64,000 nucleotides of DNA from SHVO01 sp041905525 (GCA_041905525.1 JAYRKY010000006.1:1-64000); one strand, 5' to 3'; shown: positions 42,721 to 53,187, counted from the stretch's first letter. A program made the numbers and translations. Notes: generated by a model not told the origin, from the letters alone.

Positions 42721-43940
42721 TACGACGCCGCGCGCTGACGTTCGGCGCGTTCCAACACCGTTCCGGCCGAGCCGAGGAAGGTGCGGATATTACGCAGGGC
42801 CTGCCGGATGCGGTGCTTGTTCTCGACGAGCGCGATGCGGACAAAACCTTCCCCCGCTTCACCGAAGCCGGTCCCGGGCGCGACAGCGACTTTCGCCTCG
42901 CTCATGAGGAGCTTGGAGAACTCCAGTGCACCAAGATGCTTGAAGGGCTCGGGGATCGGCGCCCAGGCGAACATGGACGCTTCCGGGCTCGGGATATGCC
43001 ACTGAGCCTGGCCGAAACCCTCGATCAAGATATCCCGGCGCTCCTTGTAGATCTGGCGCACTTCGGCCACGCAGTCCTGCGGCCCGTTGAGCGCGGCGGC
43101 GGCCGCGACCTGGATCGGCGTAAACGCGCCGTAATCGAGATAGGACTTGATGCGGACAAGCGCATTGATCAGCACGGGGTTGCCGGCGGCGAAACCCACG
43201 CGCCACCCGGGCATGCTGTAGGTTTTGCTCATCGACGTGAATTCGATGGCGATGTCCTTGGCGCCCGGGATCTGCAGGATCGACGGCGGCGGCCGGTCGT
43301 TGAAGTAGATCTCGGCGTAGGCAAGGTCCGAGAGGATCCAGATGTTGTGATGGCGGCAAAAGTCGACCACCTGGCCGTAAAAATCGATATCCGCCACCAG
43401 GGCGGTCGGATTGGAGGGATAGTTGAGGATCAGCGCCACCGGCTTCGGGGTCGAGTTTTTCACGGCGCGTTCGAGGGCCGCCATGAACTCCGCATCCGGG
43501 GTGCACGGCAGTGAGCGCACCGAGCCGTCGGCAATGATGAAGCCAAACGGATGGATCGGGTAAGCGGGGTTCGGCGAGAGGATAAGATCGCCCGGGTTGG
43601 TGATCGCCGAGGCGAGGTTGGCAAGCCCTTCCTTGGAGCCGAGGGTGACACACACCTCTTTATTCATATCGAGGGAGACCCCGAACCGGCGCTCGTAATA
43701 GCTCACGAACGCCTTCCGTAACCCCTTGATGCCCTGTGAGGCTGAGTAGCGGTGGGCTTTCGGGTCCTGCGCGACCTCGGTCAGCTTATCGATGATATGT
43801 TGGGGCGTCGGCAGGTCGGGATTCCCCATTCCGAAATCGATGATGTCCTCGCCGGCACCGCGCAAACGCGCCTTCATCGCGTTCACTTCGGCGAACACAT
43901 AGGGCGGCAAGCGTTTGATGCGATTGAACTCGGTCTTCAT
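42720..43940 (-). CDS. PLP-dependent aminotransferase, AlaC/AspC-like
   Basis: A 406-residue class I aminotransferase. The start region EFNRIKRLPPYVFAEVN is a conserved N-terminus of this subgroup, so ATG 43940 is preferred over 43994. The PLP Lys is in TSMSKTYSMPGWRVGFAAGN. The subgroup often acts on alanine/pyruvate or is annotated LL-diaminopimelate aminotransferase. Upstream of hom, it may feed amino acid synthesis; the exact donor is not decidable. Confidence 0.9.
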   Translation of the reverse strand: MKTEFNRIKRLPPYVFAEVNAMKARLRGAGEDIIDFGMGNPDLPTPQHIIDKLTEVAQDPKAHRYSASQGIKGLRKAFVSYYERRFGVSLDMNKEVCVTLGSKEGLANLASAITNPGDLILSPNPAYPIHPFGFIIADGSVRSLPCTPDAEFMAALERAVKNSTPKPVALILNYPSNPTALVADIDFYGQVVDFCRHHNIWILSDLAYAEIYFNDRPPPSILQIPGAKDIAIEFTSMSKTYSMPGWRVGFAAGNPVLINALVRIKSYLDYGAFTPIQVAAAAALNGPQDCVAEVRQIYKERRDILIEGFGQAQWHIPSPEASMFAWAPIPEPFKHLGALEFSKLLMSEAKVAVAPGTGFGEAGEGFVRIALVENKHRIRQALRNIRTFLGSAGTVLERAERQRAAS

Positions 43941-44090
43941 CGGTAGCCTATGAGATTGGAGTGGCCCCTTATGCGGCAGACGCCGCATTTCCACAATGCG
44001 GTAGGTACACTCAATTTATGACGGCGCTGTGGGCTGCTTGGGACTTTCTCGAGGCCATCCACCGTCTGGCCTCTCGTCCCTGCGGCCGAT

Positions 44091-44106
44091 TAATAGCGCG
44101 CTATTA
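44091..44106. repeat. 16-bp palindrome at the lipoprotein stop codon
   Basis: TAATAGCGCGCTATTA is a perfect palindrome covering the stop codon of the lipoprotein gene. It could form a weak hairpin or be a binding site. Confidence 0.35.
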
Positions 44107-44664
44107 ACTTCCAGTGGGGATCCTGTTTGCCGGGGCCGGACCGGCCGCGGGCTTTGACGCGGCGCCACCGGCCTCTGCGGGACGCGGCGGCGGGGCGGCG
44201 TCGAGGCGGCTCGTGTCGGGCTGCGGCGCCGGGTCGGCGGCGGGTGCCGCGGATTGGCCGCCCGCGGTTTCAACATAGGGGCGCACGACGACCGGGAGCG
44301 TCCGCCCGCCGACATCGTTATGGCGCGCGTTGGCCAGGTCGGCGATCAGACCCCGACGCGTCTCTTCGCGTTCGGCGTCCGTAGACCGAGGCGCCGGCGC
44401 CGTCGCGGGTACGGTGTTTACGCTTGGCGGCGACTGGTTGGCCGCCGAGGGGACCACAAACCGCGGGGACGGATTGCCCGCCCCAAATGTCGAGGGCGCA
44501 GGCGCCGACGGGGCGGGTGCGTTGGCCTCCGGAGCAGTCTCCGTTGCGGCCTCATCACCTGAGGCACACGCAGCAAGGGAAAGCATGGCGGCCGAGGCAG
44601 CAGCAAACGCTATTGCGCGCGCCCGAGATATTTTTTGGTTATAAATCATATTATTATGCGCCAT
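44104..44664 (-). CDS. Ala/Pro-rich lipoprotein
   Basis: A 186-residue product with a lipoprotein signal (lipobox LAAC, Cys about 33). The rest is disordered, with more than a third Ala and Pro and few hydrophobic blocks; a short folded-looking segment (TRRGLIADLANARHNDVGGRTLPVVVRP) recurs in alphaproteobacterial envelope lipoproteins. It probably sits in the outer membrane or periplasm. Function unknown. Confidence 0.75.
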   Translation of the reverse strand: MAHNNMIYNQKISRARAIAFAAASAAMLSLAACASGDEAATETAPEANAPAPSAPAPSTFGAGNPSPRFVVPSAANQSPPSVNTVPATAPAPRSTDAEREETRRGLIADLANARHNDVGGRTLPVVVRPYVETAGGQSAAPAADPAPQPDTSRLDAAPPPRPAEAGGAASKPAAGPAPANRIPTGS

Positions 44665-44816
44665 ATTTCATTTATCGGTGTAATTAAGATCCGAGGTTTC
44701 GGACCGGGTGCGCGCCCGCCTGGACAGGAGTCCTAAGCCAACGTATGCCTACCGGGATACCCCGCGAACGCAATACATACTATGCCTGAGTGAACTCCAC
44801 CACGGCTGGATGGGAC

Positions 44817-46670
44817 ATGCCCAAAAACAAAAACACCTCCGCACCCAAGGAACCACCGCCCGACGCATCCACCGACCTCCAGCCGACCGCGCCCGACTGG
44901 ACGTCGATCATGACCGACATCGCCCAGCGATCGCAGAAGCTGGTGCAGGAGTTCATGACCCGGGGCACGGCGGACCCCGCGGCGGCGGGCGTCGGCATGT
45001 CCGACATGGCGAACATCACGGCGGCCTTCCTCGAGCTGACGACAAAGATGATGGCCGAGCCTCAAAAACTGATGGAGGCTCAGGTCAACCTTTGGCGCGG
45101 CTATATGGAGCTGTGGCGCAATGCGACGCTCCAGGCGCTGGGCCATGAGTCCGCCACCCCTCTGGCGCCAGACCCCACCGACAAACGATTCAACGATCCC
45201 GCCTGGCAGGAAAATCAGGTTTTCAACTTTATTAAACAATCTTACCTGCTGACGGCGCGGTGGATGCAGTCGACGGTGGCGGAGGTGGACGGCCTCGACC
45301 CGCATACCAAACACAAGGTCGAGTTCTTCACCCGCCAGTTCGCCGATGCCCTCGCCCCGACGAATTTCGCCGCGACCAACCCCCAGGTCTTGAGGGCGAC
45401 GGTGGAGTCCAAGGGCGAGAACCTGATCAAGGGCCTGCAAAATCTTCTGGAGGATCTGGAAAAGGGCAAAGGACGCTTACGCGTTTCAATGACCGACGAA
45501 GCGGCCTTCAAGGTCGGCGAGAACGTCGCGGCGACGCCGGGCAAAGTGGTGGCCGAAACGCCCCTGATGCAACTCATTCAATACAGCCCGACGACGGCCA
45601 CGGTGAAAGAAACGCCGGTGGTCATCATCCCGCCGTGGATCAACAAGTTTTACATTCTGGACCTTCGCGAAAAGAACTCGCTGGTAAAGTGGCTGACCGA
45701 CCAGGGCTACACGACTTTCATCGTGTCGTGGATCAACCCGGACGCCGCCCTCGCCGAAACCACGTTCGACGATTACATGATGAAAGGCGCGATTGCGGCC
45801 AAGGACGCCGCTCTTGCCGCGACGGGGGCCAGCAAGGCCCACATGGTGGGCTATTGCATCGGCGGAACCCTGCTCGCGGCCACGCTGGCCTACCTCAAGG
45901 CGAAGAAGGATTCGAGCGTCGCCAGCGCGACCTACTTTGTCACCCTCACCGACTTCAGCGAGCCCGGTGATCTGGGCGTATTCATCGACGATGATCAGAT
46001 CACGAGCATCGAGCGGCGCATGGCGGAGACCGGCTACCTGGATGCCTCCGATATGGCCATGTCGTTCAACATGCTGCGCTCGAACGACCTGATTTGGTCA
46101 TTCGTGGTGAACAACTACCTGCTCGGTAAAGAACCTTTCCCCTTTGATCTTTTGTATTGGAACGCGGACTCCACCCGGATGCCCCGCGCGATGCACAGCT
46201 TCTACCTGCGCAAAATGTACCTTGAGAACAAGCTGCGGGAGCCGGGCGGCCTCTCCCTGGGAGGCGTTCCCATCGATTTGCGCACGGTGGACGTCCCCAC
46301 CTACATGATCAGCTGCCGCGAGGATCATATCGCGCCATGGAAATCCACCTTCGCCGCAACCCAGCTGTTCAGCGGGCCGACCAAGTTTGTGTTGTCGGGC
46401 TCCGGACATATCGCGGGCATCGTGAATCCTCCCACGGCGAAAAAGTACGGGTACTGGACCAACGACAAGTCCAAAGGGGCGAAGAAGGCCCGCTCGCCGG
46501 ATGAATGGCTCGCAGGAGCCACGGAGCACGCGGGATCGTGGTGGACAGACTGGGATTCCTGGTTGAAGCCCCAATCGGGGGCCGAGGTCCCTGCCCGCGC
46601 GCCCGGCGACGGCAAGCTGAAGGTGATCGAAAACGCGCCTGGCCGTTACGTAAAAGCCAGAGCTGTGTGA
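44817..46670 (+). CDS. phaC: class I poly-3-hydroxyalkanoate synthase
   Basis: About 617 residues. PhaC joins (R)-3-hydroxyacyl-CoA units into PHA granules. The N-terminal region ends with a PhaC_N domain, and the catalytic domain has MVGYCIGGTLL with the active Cys at about 347, then Asp (SCREDHIAPW) and His (GSGHIAGIVNPP). The ATG at 44817 is preferred over a GTG at 44790. No phaA, phaB or phaR follows here. Confidence 0.95.
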   Translation: MPKNKNTSAPKEPPPDASTDLQPTAPDWTSIMTDIAQRSQKLVQEFMTRGTADPAAAGVGMSDMANITAAFLELTTKMMAEPQKLMEAQVNLWRGYMELWRNATLQALGHESATPLAPDPTDKRFNDPAWQENQVFNFIKQSYLLTARWMQSTVAEVDGLDPHTKHKVEFFTRQFADALAPTNFAATNPQVLRATVESKGENLIKGLQNLLEDLEKGKGRLRVSMTDEAAFKVGENVAATPGKVVAETPLMQLIQYSPTTATVKETPVVIIPPWINKFYILDLREKNSLVKWLTDQGYTTFIVSWINPDAALAETTFDDYMMKGAIAAKDAALAATGASKAHMVGYCIGGTLLAATLAYLKAKKDSSVASATYFVTLTDFSEPGDLGVFIDDDQITSIERRMAETGYLDASDMAMSFNMLRSNDLIWSFVVNNYLLGKEPFPFDLLYWNADSTRMPRAMHSFYLRKMYLENKLREPGGLSLGGVPIDLRTVDVPTYMISCREDHIAPWKSTFAATQLFSGPTKFVLSGSGHIAGIVNPPTAKKYGYWTNDKSKGAKKARSPDEWLAGATEHAGSWWTDWDSWLKPQSGAEVPARAPGDGKLKVIENAPGRYVKARAV

Positions 46671-46769
46671 TCGTTCGCGGTTGAAGCAAAACCTCCTTTC
46701 AACCTAGTCTCGGACCAGAAGCCCGCTTCCGGCGGATGAGGCTTGCGGGCGCCAACCTATGGAGGTCCG

Positions 46770-48206
46770 ATGAAAACCGGCGTCGTCGCGCGCGGCCTGC
46801 GCGGAATCCTTGTCAGCTCGCTTCTTGCCAGCGCGTGCTGGTGCACCGTCCCCGCGCACGCGGCGGACGACGCGAAAATGAATGCGGAAGTGCTGAAGCA
46901 CTTCACGAAAATGATCCAGACGGATACCGCTGATCCGCCGGGTATGGAAAAGCCCCTGGTTGATTATCTTGTCGAGGTGCTGAAGGCCGAAGGCATCCCG
47001 GCGCAGACCTTTGCGGTGAAAGGTCAGGAGCATCGTCCGAATTTGGTGGCCCGTCTGAAGGGCAGCGGCAAGAAGAAGCCGCTTCTCATAATGGCGCACA
47101 CGGATGTGGTGAACGTCGATCCGAAGAAATGGAAACATCCACCGTTCAGCGCTCACCGCGAGGATGGCTACATCTATGGCCGCGGCACGGTGGACGATAA
47201 GGACAACCTCGTCGCCGCGCTTATGACCATCGTGGACCTGAAGCGCCGGAACGTGCTGCTCGACCGCGACGTTATCTTCCTGGCGGAAGCCGGGGAGGAA
47301 GGCGCGACGCAGTTCGGCATCGAGTTCATGGTGAACGAACATCTGAAAGAGATCGAGTCCGAGTTCTGCCTGGCCGAAGGCGGCAATGTGACGCGCGAGG
47401 CGGGCAAGGTGAAATTCGCGTCGGTCCAAACCCTGGAGAAGATCCCACGCGCCATCGCGTTGAAGGCGACAGGGGTTGCCGGGCATGGATCGGTGCCGCT
47501 CAAGACAAATGCCATCGCCCGCCTCTCCGGGGCAGTGGCCCGTATTGCCGACTGGCAAGCTCCCTTGAAGCTCAATGAAACGACGGCAGCCTACTTCGAG
47601 CGTCTGGCGACAATTTCCTCACCGGAGGATGCGGCGCGATTCCGGGCCGTGTTGAAGCCAGACAGCGCGGAAGGCAAAGCTGCCTTCCAATACTTCCTTG
47701 AGAAGGATCCGTTCCACGCATCGGTTCTGCATACGTCGCTTTCGCCCAACATCATCGACGGCGGCTACCGCGTGAACGTTATTCCCTCTGAAGCGACGGC
47801 AACCGTCGACACCCGCGTTTTCCCGGACGAAGATCCGGAGTGGCTGCTGAACGAAGTCAAAAAAGTCGTGAACGATCCTGCCATTGAAGTGGGGTGGGCG
47901 CCCCGGAATGTGCGCCCGGCGGGCACGTCCCGCCTGAATACGGATGCGTTCCGCGTCATTGAGGGCCAGCTCAAGAAGCACTATCAAACCGTCGTATTGC
48001 CGACGATGAGCACGGGCGCCACCGACATGGCCTATCTGCGCGCCAAAGGCATTCAATGCTACGGTATTGGCGTCGCAATGGATAAGGAAGACGGTCCGCT
48101 CGGCTTCGGCGCACATAGCGACCAGGAACGCGTCTTGGAAAATGAGCTCTACCGGTTCGTGAAGTTTCACATAGAGACCGTGGAAGAACTCGCGAAAGCC
48201 AAATAG
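46770..48206 (+). CDS. exported M20-family metallopeptidase
   Basis: A 478-residue enzyme with a signal peptide (cleavage near AHAAD) and the M20 fold. Metal ligands are LLIMAHTDVVNVD, YGRGTVDDKDNLVAAL, AEAGEEGATQFG and a late FGAHSDQERV. It cleaves small peptides or N-acyl amino acids, most likely in the periplasm. The ATG at 46770 has GGAGG 5 nt upstream. A strong terminator follows. Confidence 0.9.
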   Translation: MKTGVVARGLRGILVSSLLASACWCTVPAHAADDAKMNAEVLKHFTKMIQTDTADPPGMEKPLVDYLVEVLKAEGIPAQTFAVKGQEHRPNLVARLKGSGKKKPLLIMAHTDVVNVDPKKWKHPPFSAHREDGYIYGRGTVDDKDNLVAALMTIVDLKRRNVLLDRDVIFLAEAGEEGATQFGIEFMVNEHLKEIESEFCLAEGGNVTREAGKVKFASVQTLEKIPRAIALKATGVAGHGSVPLKTNAIARLSGAVARIADWQAPLKLNETTAAYFERLATISSPEDAARFRAVLKPDSAEGKAAFQYFLEKDPFHASVLHTSLSPNIIDGGYRVNVIPSEATATVDTRVFPDEDPEWLLNEVKKVVNDPAIEVGWAPRNVRPAGTSRLNTDAFRVIEGQLKKHYQTVVLPTMSTGATDMAYLRAKGIQCYGIGVAMDKEDGPLGFGAHSDQERVLENELYRFVKFHIETVEELAKAK

Positions 48207-48222
48207 CGCAACGACGTTCACG

Positions 48223-48257
48223 CGTGCGGCGGACCGGCGTCCGCCGCACGTCTTGTT
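48223..48257 (+). terminator. rho-independent terminator of the M20 gene
   Basis: CGTGCGGCGGAC and GTCCGCCGCACG form a 12-bp stem with loop CGGC followed by TCTTGTT, starting 17 nt after the stop. Confidence 0.75.
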
Positions 48258-48345
48258 CGCTAATCTTTCATCTCAGCGTCACGGCGGGGACACAGAACTC
48301 GCGTAGAAGCTCTGCTCGCGAAGGAACCACTTCGGGCGGAGTTTC

Positions 48346-49467
48346 ATGGTTGGCGCCCCCATCAGCCGTCGCAAGCTCTTTACGAGCAGCGCCGGCGCAG
48401 CACTTCTCGCGGCAGGTCCGGCTCGTGTGGCCGGCGCTCCGGTCCCGATCACACCGGCCCCGCAACGCGTTGCATTCGGCTCCTGTGCACATCAGGACAA
48501 AGACCAGCCGGTCTGGGAGGCGATCGTCGCCGCCAAGCCAGACCTTTTCATTTTTCTCGGCGACAACATTTACGCCGATACCCGGGATATCAACGTCCTG
48601 AAAGCGCAGTACGCGAAATTAGCGGCCAAGCCCGGCTTCCGGAAACTGCGTGATAACGTTCCCATCCTCGCCATCTGGGACGATCATGATTTCGGCGAAA
48701 ACGAAAGCGGCTGCGACTACCCGCTGAAAGAAGCATCGCGGCAGGCCTTTCTCGACTTTTGGGGCGAATCCGCAACATCTGCGCGACGTACGCGCGATGG
48801 AATTTACGATTCAAAGATGTATGGCGCGCCGGGCCAGCGGTTACAGATCATCATTCCGGATCTTCGTAGCAATCGCACATCCCTCGAAACCCTTGATCTC
48901 GGCAGCCAGGATTACGGAGCATGGGCGAAGGCCAAACAGGTGGCGGGACACCCCGTGCCGGGGCCTTGCGCCCGGAATACTGATCCGAATGCCACGATGC
49001 TTGGCGAGGCACAGTGGCAGTGGCTTGAACAGCAGCTCATGACGCCGGCCGACGTTCGGATATTCGCGTCGAGCCTTCAGGTCATCGCGGATTTCCCGGG
49101 ATGGGAGGCCTGGATCAACTACGCACGAGATCACCAGCGCCTCATCGAGACAATACGCCGGACCCGCGCCAATGGTCTGGTGTGCATCAGCGGGGATACA
49201 CACTATGGCGAAATCTCGAAGCTCGACCTTAACACTCCGTTTCCGATCTGGGACGTGACGTCGAGCGGCCTCACGGAGGTGTGGCCGGTCCTTCCGCCTA
49301 ACTCAAACCGCATCGGCGGCTCCGTCCGCGAGGTGAATTTCGGGCTTATCGATATCTCGTGGCGCGGGGCCGCAACGACGCTCAGACTGCAGGTGTGCGA
49401 CGTGAAGGGCGCCACGCGCCTGTCACAGTCGGTGCGCCTTGCAGATTTGCAGCCGGTTCAGGTTTAG
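48346..49467 (+). CDS. PhoD-like alkaline phosphatase/phosphodiesterase
   Basis: A 373-residue exported enzyme with a Tat-type signal (SRRKLFTSS). PhoD motifs are FGSCAHQDKDQPVW, FLGDNIYADT, IWDDHDFGEN and SGDTHYGEI, supplying the Fe/Ca site. It is shorter than Bacillus PhoD and fits the short PhoD-like branch. Its stop overlaps that of the convergent gamma-carbonic anhydrase gene by four bases. Confidence 0.85.
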   Translation: MVGAPISRRKLFTSSAGAALLAAGPARVAGAPVPITPAPQRVAFGSCAHQDKDQPVWEAIVAAKPDLFIFLGDNIYADTRDINVLKAQYAKLAAKPGFRKLRDNVPILAIWDDHDFGENESGCDYPLKEASRQAFLDFWGESATSARRTRDGIYDSKMYGAPGQRLQIIIPDLRSNRTSLETLDLGSQDYGAWAKAKQVAGHPVPGPCARNTDPNATMLGEAQWQWLEQQLMTPADVRIFASSLQVIADFPGWEAWINYARDHQRLIETIRRTRANGLVCISGDTHYGEISKLDLNTPFPIWDVTSSGLTEVWPVLPPNSNRIGGSVREVNFGLIDISWRGAATTLRLQVCDVKGATRLSQSVRLADLQPVQV

Positions 49468-50000
49468 TCGCCGCCTTGCAATAACGCGCGGTATTCGGCC
49501 CCGAGGCCGACGTAGCGATCGACGGCATCCGAGAATCCTTTGAGTTCCTCCGGCCTTACGTCGCGGACGAAGCGCGCGGGAGACCCCGCCCACATCTGTC
49601 GCTTGGGAATGCGTTTGTTGGGCGCGACCAACGCACCCGCGGCGACCATTCCTTCTTCCTCGACAACGGCCCCGTCCATGACGGTCGCGCGCATGCCAAC
49701 GAAGGATTTGTCTTGAAGGGTGCAGCCATGGATCGTGGCCATATGCCCGATCAGGACTTCGGATCCGATAATCGTCGGATGAGTTTGGTACGAAACGTGG
49801 ACGACGGTGCCGTCCTGGATATTCGTGCGCGCCCCGACGCGAATATGGTTCACGTCCCCGCGGAGAATGCAGTTGAACCAGATCGTCACACCCGCGCCGA
49901 TCTCGACATCACCAATCACAACGGCGCCCGGAGCGATGAACGCATCGCCGGCGATCTTTGGGCTGATACCGCGCCACGGAAGGATAATGGGACCGGACAT
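49464..50000 (-). CDS. gamma-carbonic anhydrase family protein
   Basis: A 178-residue left-handed beta-helix protein made of hexapeptide repeats (IGDVEIGAGVTIWFNC, EVLIGHMATIHGC). Zn-type His are in HVSYQTHPTIIG and GHMATIHGC. Such proteins are annotated as gamma-carbonic anhydrases, PaaY or YrdA; activity is unproven in most. It starts nine bases after the argC stop and is probably in the same operon. Confidence 0.85.
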   Translation of the reverse strand: MSGPIILPWRGISPKIAGDAFIAPGAVVIGDVEIGAGVTIWFNCILRGDVNHIRVGARTNIQDGTVVHVSYQTHPTIIGSEVLIGHMATIHGCTLQDKSFVGMRATVMDGAVVEEEGMVAAGALVAPNKRIPKRQMWAGSPARFVRDVRPEELKGFSDAVDRYVGLGAEYRALLQGGD

Positions 50001-50009
50001 TGTCCCAGG

Positions 50010-50960
50010 CTACGCGAGGCCCGCGTCCTCCGGCAAGCCGAGCATAATATTCATATTCTGTACCGCGGCGCCCGACGCCCCTTTACCGAGATTGTCGAGC
50101 AGCGCGACGAGACGCGCCTGCCGGCCCGTTTCCGCGCCAAAAACATAAAGCTTCAGTTGATTGGTGTTGTTGACGGCCTCGGGTTCGAGCGTCTTCATTC
50201 CGCGTGCTTTTTCCAGCGGCGCCACCTCGACGAACCGTTCGCCGGTATAGGCCTCGGTCAATACCTGGTGGACATCGTTCACCGTGGGCTCGCCGGGCAA
50301 CAGCGACAAGTGCAACGGGACTTCGACGATCATGCCTTGTTTGTAGCGCCCGACCGCCGGCGTAAAAATGGGCCGCTCGCGCAGGCCGGAGTGCTTTTGG
50401 ATCTCCGGGACGTGTTTGTGCTGCAGCTCAAGCGCATAAATCCGGTACGCCGCCTTCGTGTAAGTGGGAGCGGACGCATCCTCGAATTCGGCGATCATGG
50501 ATTTGCCGCCGCCCGAATATCCGCTCACAGCATTGATACTGACGGGATAGTTCGGCGGCAGAAGCCCGCTGCTCACGAGCGGCCGAAGCAAAGCGTTCGC
50601 ACCCGTCGGATAGCAGCCCGGATTCGAGACACGTCTGGCGCTTGCGATGCACGCCCTATGCCCCTTGTGCATTTCAGGAAAGCCATAGGTCCAGCCCTCC
50701 GCCACGCGAAAGGCGGTCGAGGCGTCGATGACCTTTGTTGAGCCGTTCGTGATGAATCCCACGGCTTCCTTGGCGGCCTCGTCCGGAAGACAAAGCATGA
50801 CCATGTCGGCGGCGTTCAGGAGTTCGGCGCGCGCCGCGGGGTCCTTACGGCGTTCGGGAGCAATGGAGAGCAATTCGATGTCGGTGCGGCCCTGGAGGCG
50901 CTGGCGCAGTTCAAGCCCCGTCGTCCCGGCCTCGCCGTCGATGAAAACCTTTGCCGCCAT
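50010..50960 (-). CDS. argC: N-acetyl-gamma-glutamyl-phosphate reductase, short type
   Basis: A 316-residue NADPH-dependent reductase, third step of arginine synthesis. N-terminal FIDGEAGTTGLEL is the NADP loop; the catalytic Cys is in SNPGCYPTGANALL (about residue 117). The short length and the GEAGTTG motif mark the type 2 argC common in Alphaproteobacteria. Downstream of the ribosomal protein and protease-like region. Confidence 0.93.
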   Translation of the reverse strand: MAAKVFIDGEAGTTGLELRQRLQGRTDIELLSIAPERRKDPAARAELLNAADMVMLCLPDEAAKEAVGFITNGSTKVIDASTAFRVAEGWTYGFPEMHKGHRACIASARRVSNPGCYPTGANALLRPLVSSGLLPPNYPVSINAVSGYSGGGKSMIAEFEDASAPTYTKAAYRIYALELQHKHVPEIQKHSGLRERPIFTPAVGRYKQGMIVEVPLHLSLLPGEPTVNDVHQVLTEAYTGERFVEVAPLEKARGMKTLEPEAVNNTNQLKLYVFGAETGRQARLVALLDNLGKGASGAAVQNMNIMLGLPEDAGLA

Positions 50961-50983
50961 CTCGCCCCCGGCTCCAGAAACTC

Positions 50984-51015
50984 GAAGGGCCCTACATATT
51001 ACTGTAGGGCCCTTC
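50984..51015. terminator. long perfect hairpin between argC and the protease-like gene
   Basis: GAAGGGCCCTACA and TGTAGGGCCCTTC form a 13-bp stem with loop TATTAC. It lies 24 bp beyond the protease-like stop and 23 bp before argC, with no U-tract on the minus strand, so termination may need help. Confidence 0.6.
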
Positions 51016-51039
51016 CCTCAACTGGATTCAAACTAAAGC

Positions 51040-53088
51040 TCAGTTCGGCCGCATGAGGCACTTCGCGGTCATGTTCATCACCAAGCCGGCTCCATTGTTG
51101 TAAACGATGTGCTGGCCGTAACCGTAGAAATCGTTTTCGATCACGAGATTATAGTGATCGTGCTCAAGATATGGGGTGTAGTGCAGGACGCGCTCGATGT
51201 CCGCCGCGCCGAAGGTCGCCGCCGCGTTCGGGGCGATCGCCGGAACCACGATGCCGCCCAGCCGGTCGCCCTTGCGCGCATCATAGACGCCGATGACCGC
51301 GTCGGACGGTTTGCTTGCGAGATTATGGATCATGATCACGCTCGGATACTGCGTGATGTTGGTGGTGTGAACGTTGATCAGATTGCTGACATCGTCCGCC
51401 AGACCATTGCTGCAGCCGGAAGAATTGGTCAGTGAGACGCCCGTTTGATTCCAGATGACGGTTTGCACAAACCCTTGGAAATCCGGAGAGATCGTCGCGG
51501 TGTAATTATCCTTGCCGCCTGGATCGATTTGCGGGTTCGCCTGCTTCTCCATATCCGAGACCAGGAACTGCTTCGAGCTGTGAGGCGGCAGCGGAGGGCT
51601 GGTCCAGGTTCCCAGGAGCGATCCCGTCGTTCCATGGCGGAAGGTAACCGTCACCGTGCCTGCAACCAGGCCCGGATTATAAAAACGGAACAGGGACTTC
51701 GCGAAGCCGGTCGAGGACGGAAACGTGAGGGGCACACTCAACGAGGGGCTCGGCATCGCCGGGGATGGCTTTCCGGGAACCCATGACGCCCAAGCGCTGA
51801 TCAGCGCTTTATTGTCTCCGCCAAACCAAACGCCGCCGGCAAAGTCATCGCCTCCGTACGAGACCAGCCCGACGAAACTCCTGCCAACGCCATCGAACGT
51901 CCAGATGGGCCCGCCAATGCTTCCCGTCGAGACATCCATCGCGAATTCGCGGATCTGAATGGAGCGGAGCAACGTGCTCGAGCGCACCGTTTCAGGGCCC
52001 GAACTGAACTACATCGCTTGGTTGATACCCTTCGCGCCGGTGATCGAAACGGGATAGCCCGCGTGATTGCCTACGCCGGCCGTAGTGCTGTCGTAGACGA
52101 TCGGCAACAACGTCGTGGCATGAACCCAAGGCTCGAGAAAATAGTACACGGCATAATCGGCGCGCGCGTCATTGATCAGGATGGACTCGTCGCCGGAAAT
52201 TTGGGTCCACCGGCCTGTGGTCTCGACATAGTCCGCGTAGCGGGACGGAATGCGCTGCGTGACGGAACCAAGCATGCTTTCCTGAGTCTGCCCCGGCGCG
52301 AACGAGGTGCGCGCCGCGAAGCCGCCCTTGCTGCGATTGTGCGCGCACTGACCCGCGGTCAACACGGCATACGGACTGATGAGCGTCCCGGTGCAGCTCG
52401 ACTGCGTGCCATCCCGCCATGTGACCAGAAGCTGTCCGATCGTGTTCCAGGGTGGTTCGTTTGTCGTTGTGACACGGGTTCGTTCATCCGTCCCCACCGT
52501 GGCCGTCTTTTCGCGCGGCACAGCAAGCGCCGGATCGGCTGCTTCCGCCGTGGCCGGTTTTTCGCGCGGCGCCGTCCCTACCGGTGTTTTTCCGAAGCCG
52601 CCGTCCAGGATCGCATAAGCCTTGAGGTCCGGAGCATCGTTCAGCACATGTCCGGCGGTCGGAATGCCTCCTAAGTCAGTGTGTGCAAAATTCGGCGTGG
52701 CGGGTGTCTCAAGCGATGCGGCGCGTTGCGAATTCGCGACCTGTGCAGACCCGACTTGCGCCGAGGCTAAGAGCAGGTTTTTCGCTTCCAAGCGCGACAG
52801 CTGGCGTGCCTTGGGCACAACCTCGCTGACGCACCGGACCAACCGCGCCTTCGGGCCGTCCTGCGAGAGCATGATCCATTCGCGGTAAGAACCCGCGATC
52901 ACCTGACCGACATGGCGGCTTTCAAGATCGGCGCCCGGCAGCGCGCAATTGTAGGACGCGTCGTCGACAATAACCGGCTTCGATGGCCCGCCGGGGATGT
53001 CCTGAGCGGAGACGGAAGAAGAGGCGAAAAGAAATCCCGTAATGATCGAAACGATTGAAACGCGCAGCAACGAACCATGATCTGACAT
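51040..53088 (-). pseudogene. secreted chymotrypsin-fold protease-like protein, amber-interrupted
   Basis: A signal peptide, a Gln/Ala/Ser-rich stretch and a chymotrypsin-like (S1, glutamyl-endopeptidase type) domain form the first part (53088 to 52009), ending in GAKGINQAM at a TAG (52011-52009). The same frame continues without another stop to 51040, restoring the second half of the domain and a beta-rich C-terminal domain, 681 residues in all. The His of TAAHC is Gln (TAGQC, residue 247) and the Ser of G-x-S-G-G is Ile (GSIGGP, residue 391), while the nearby Asp region is kept. So catalysis is lost in two places and the amber codon splits the fold: a decaying pseudoprotease, or read-through if a suppressor exists. 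Confidence 0.8.
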
Positions 53089-53187
53089 CGTAAAATCCCT
53101 AAAGCACGCGCCTGGGTGACCCTAGGCATCGGCTAAAAGGAGACTCGAGGTTGAATTGTTCCGGGTTGAGCACGTCAGCCCAAAAAG

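Noticed and set aside
41044..42738. Long open frame antisense to glpX and hom
   Set aside because: Shadow of two conserved enzymes; no family match.
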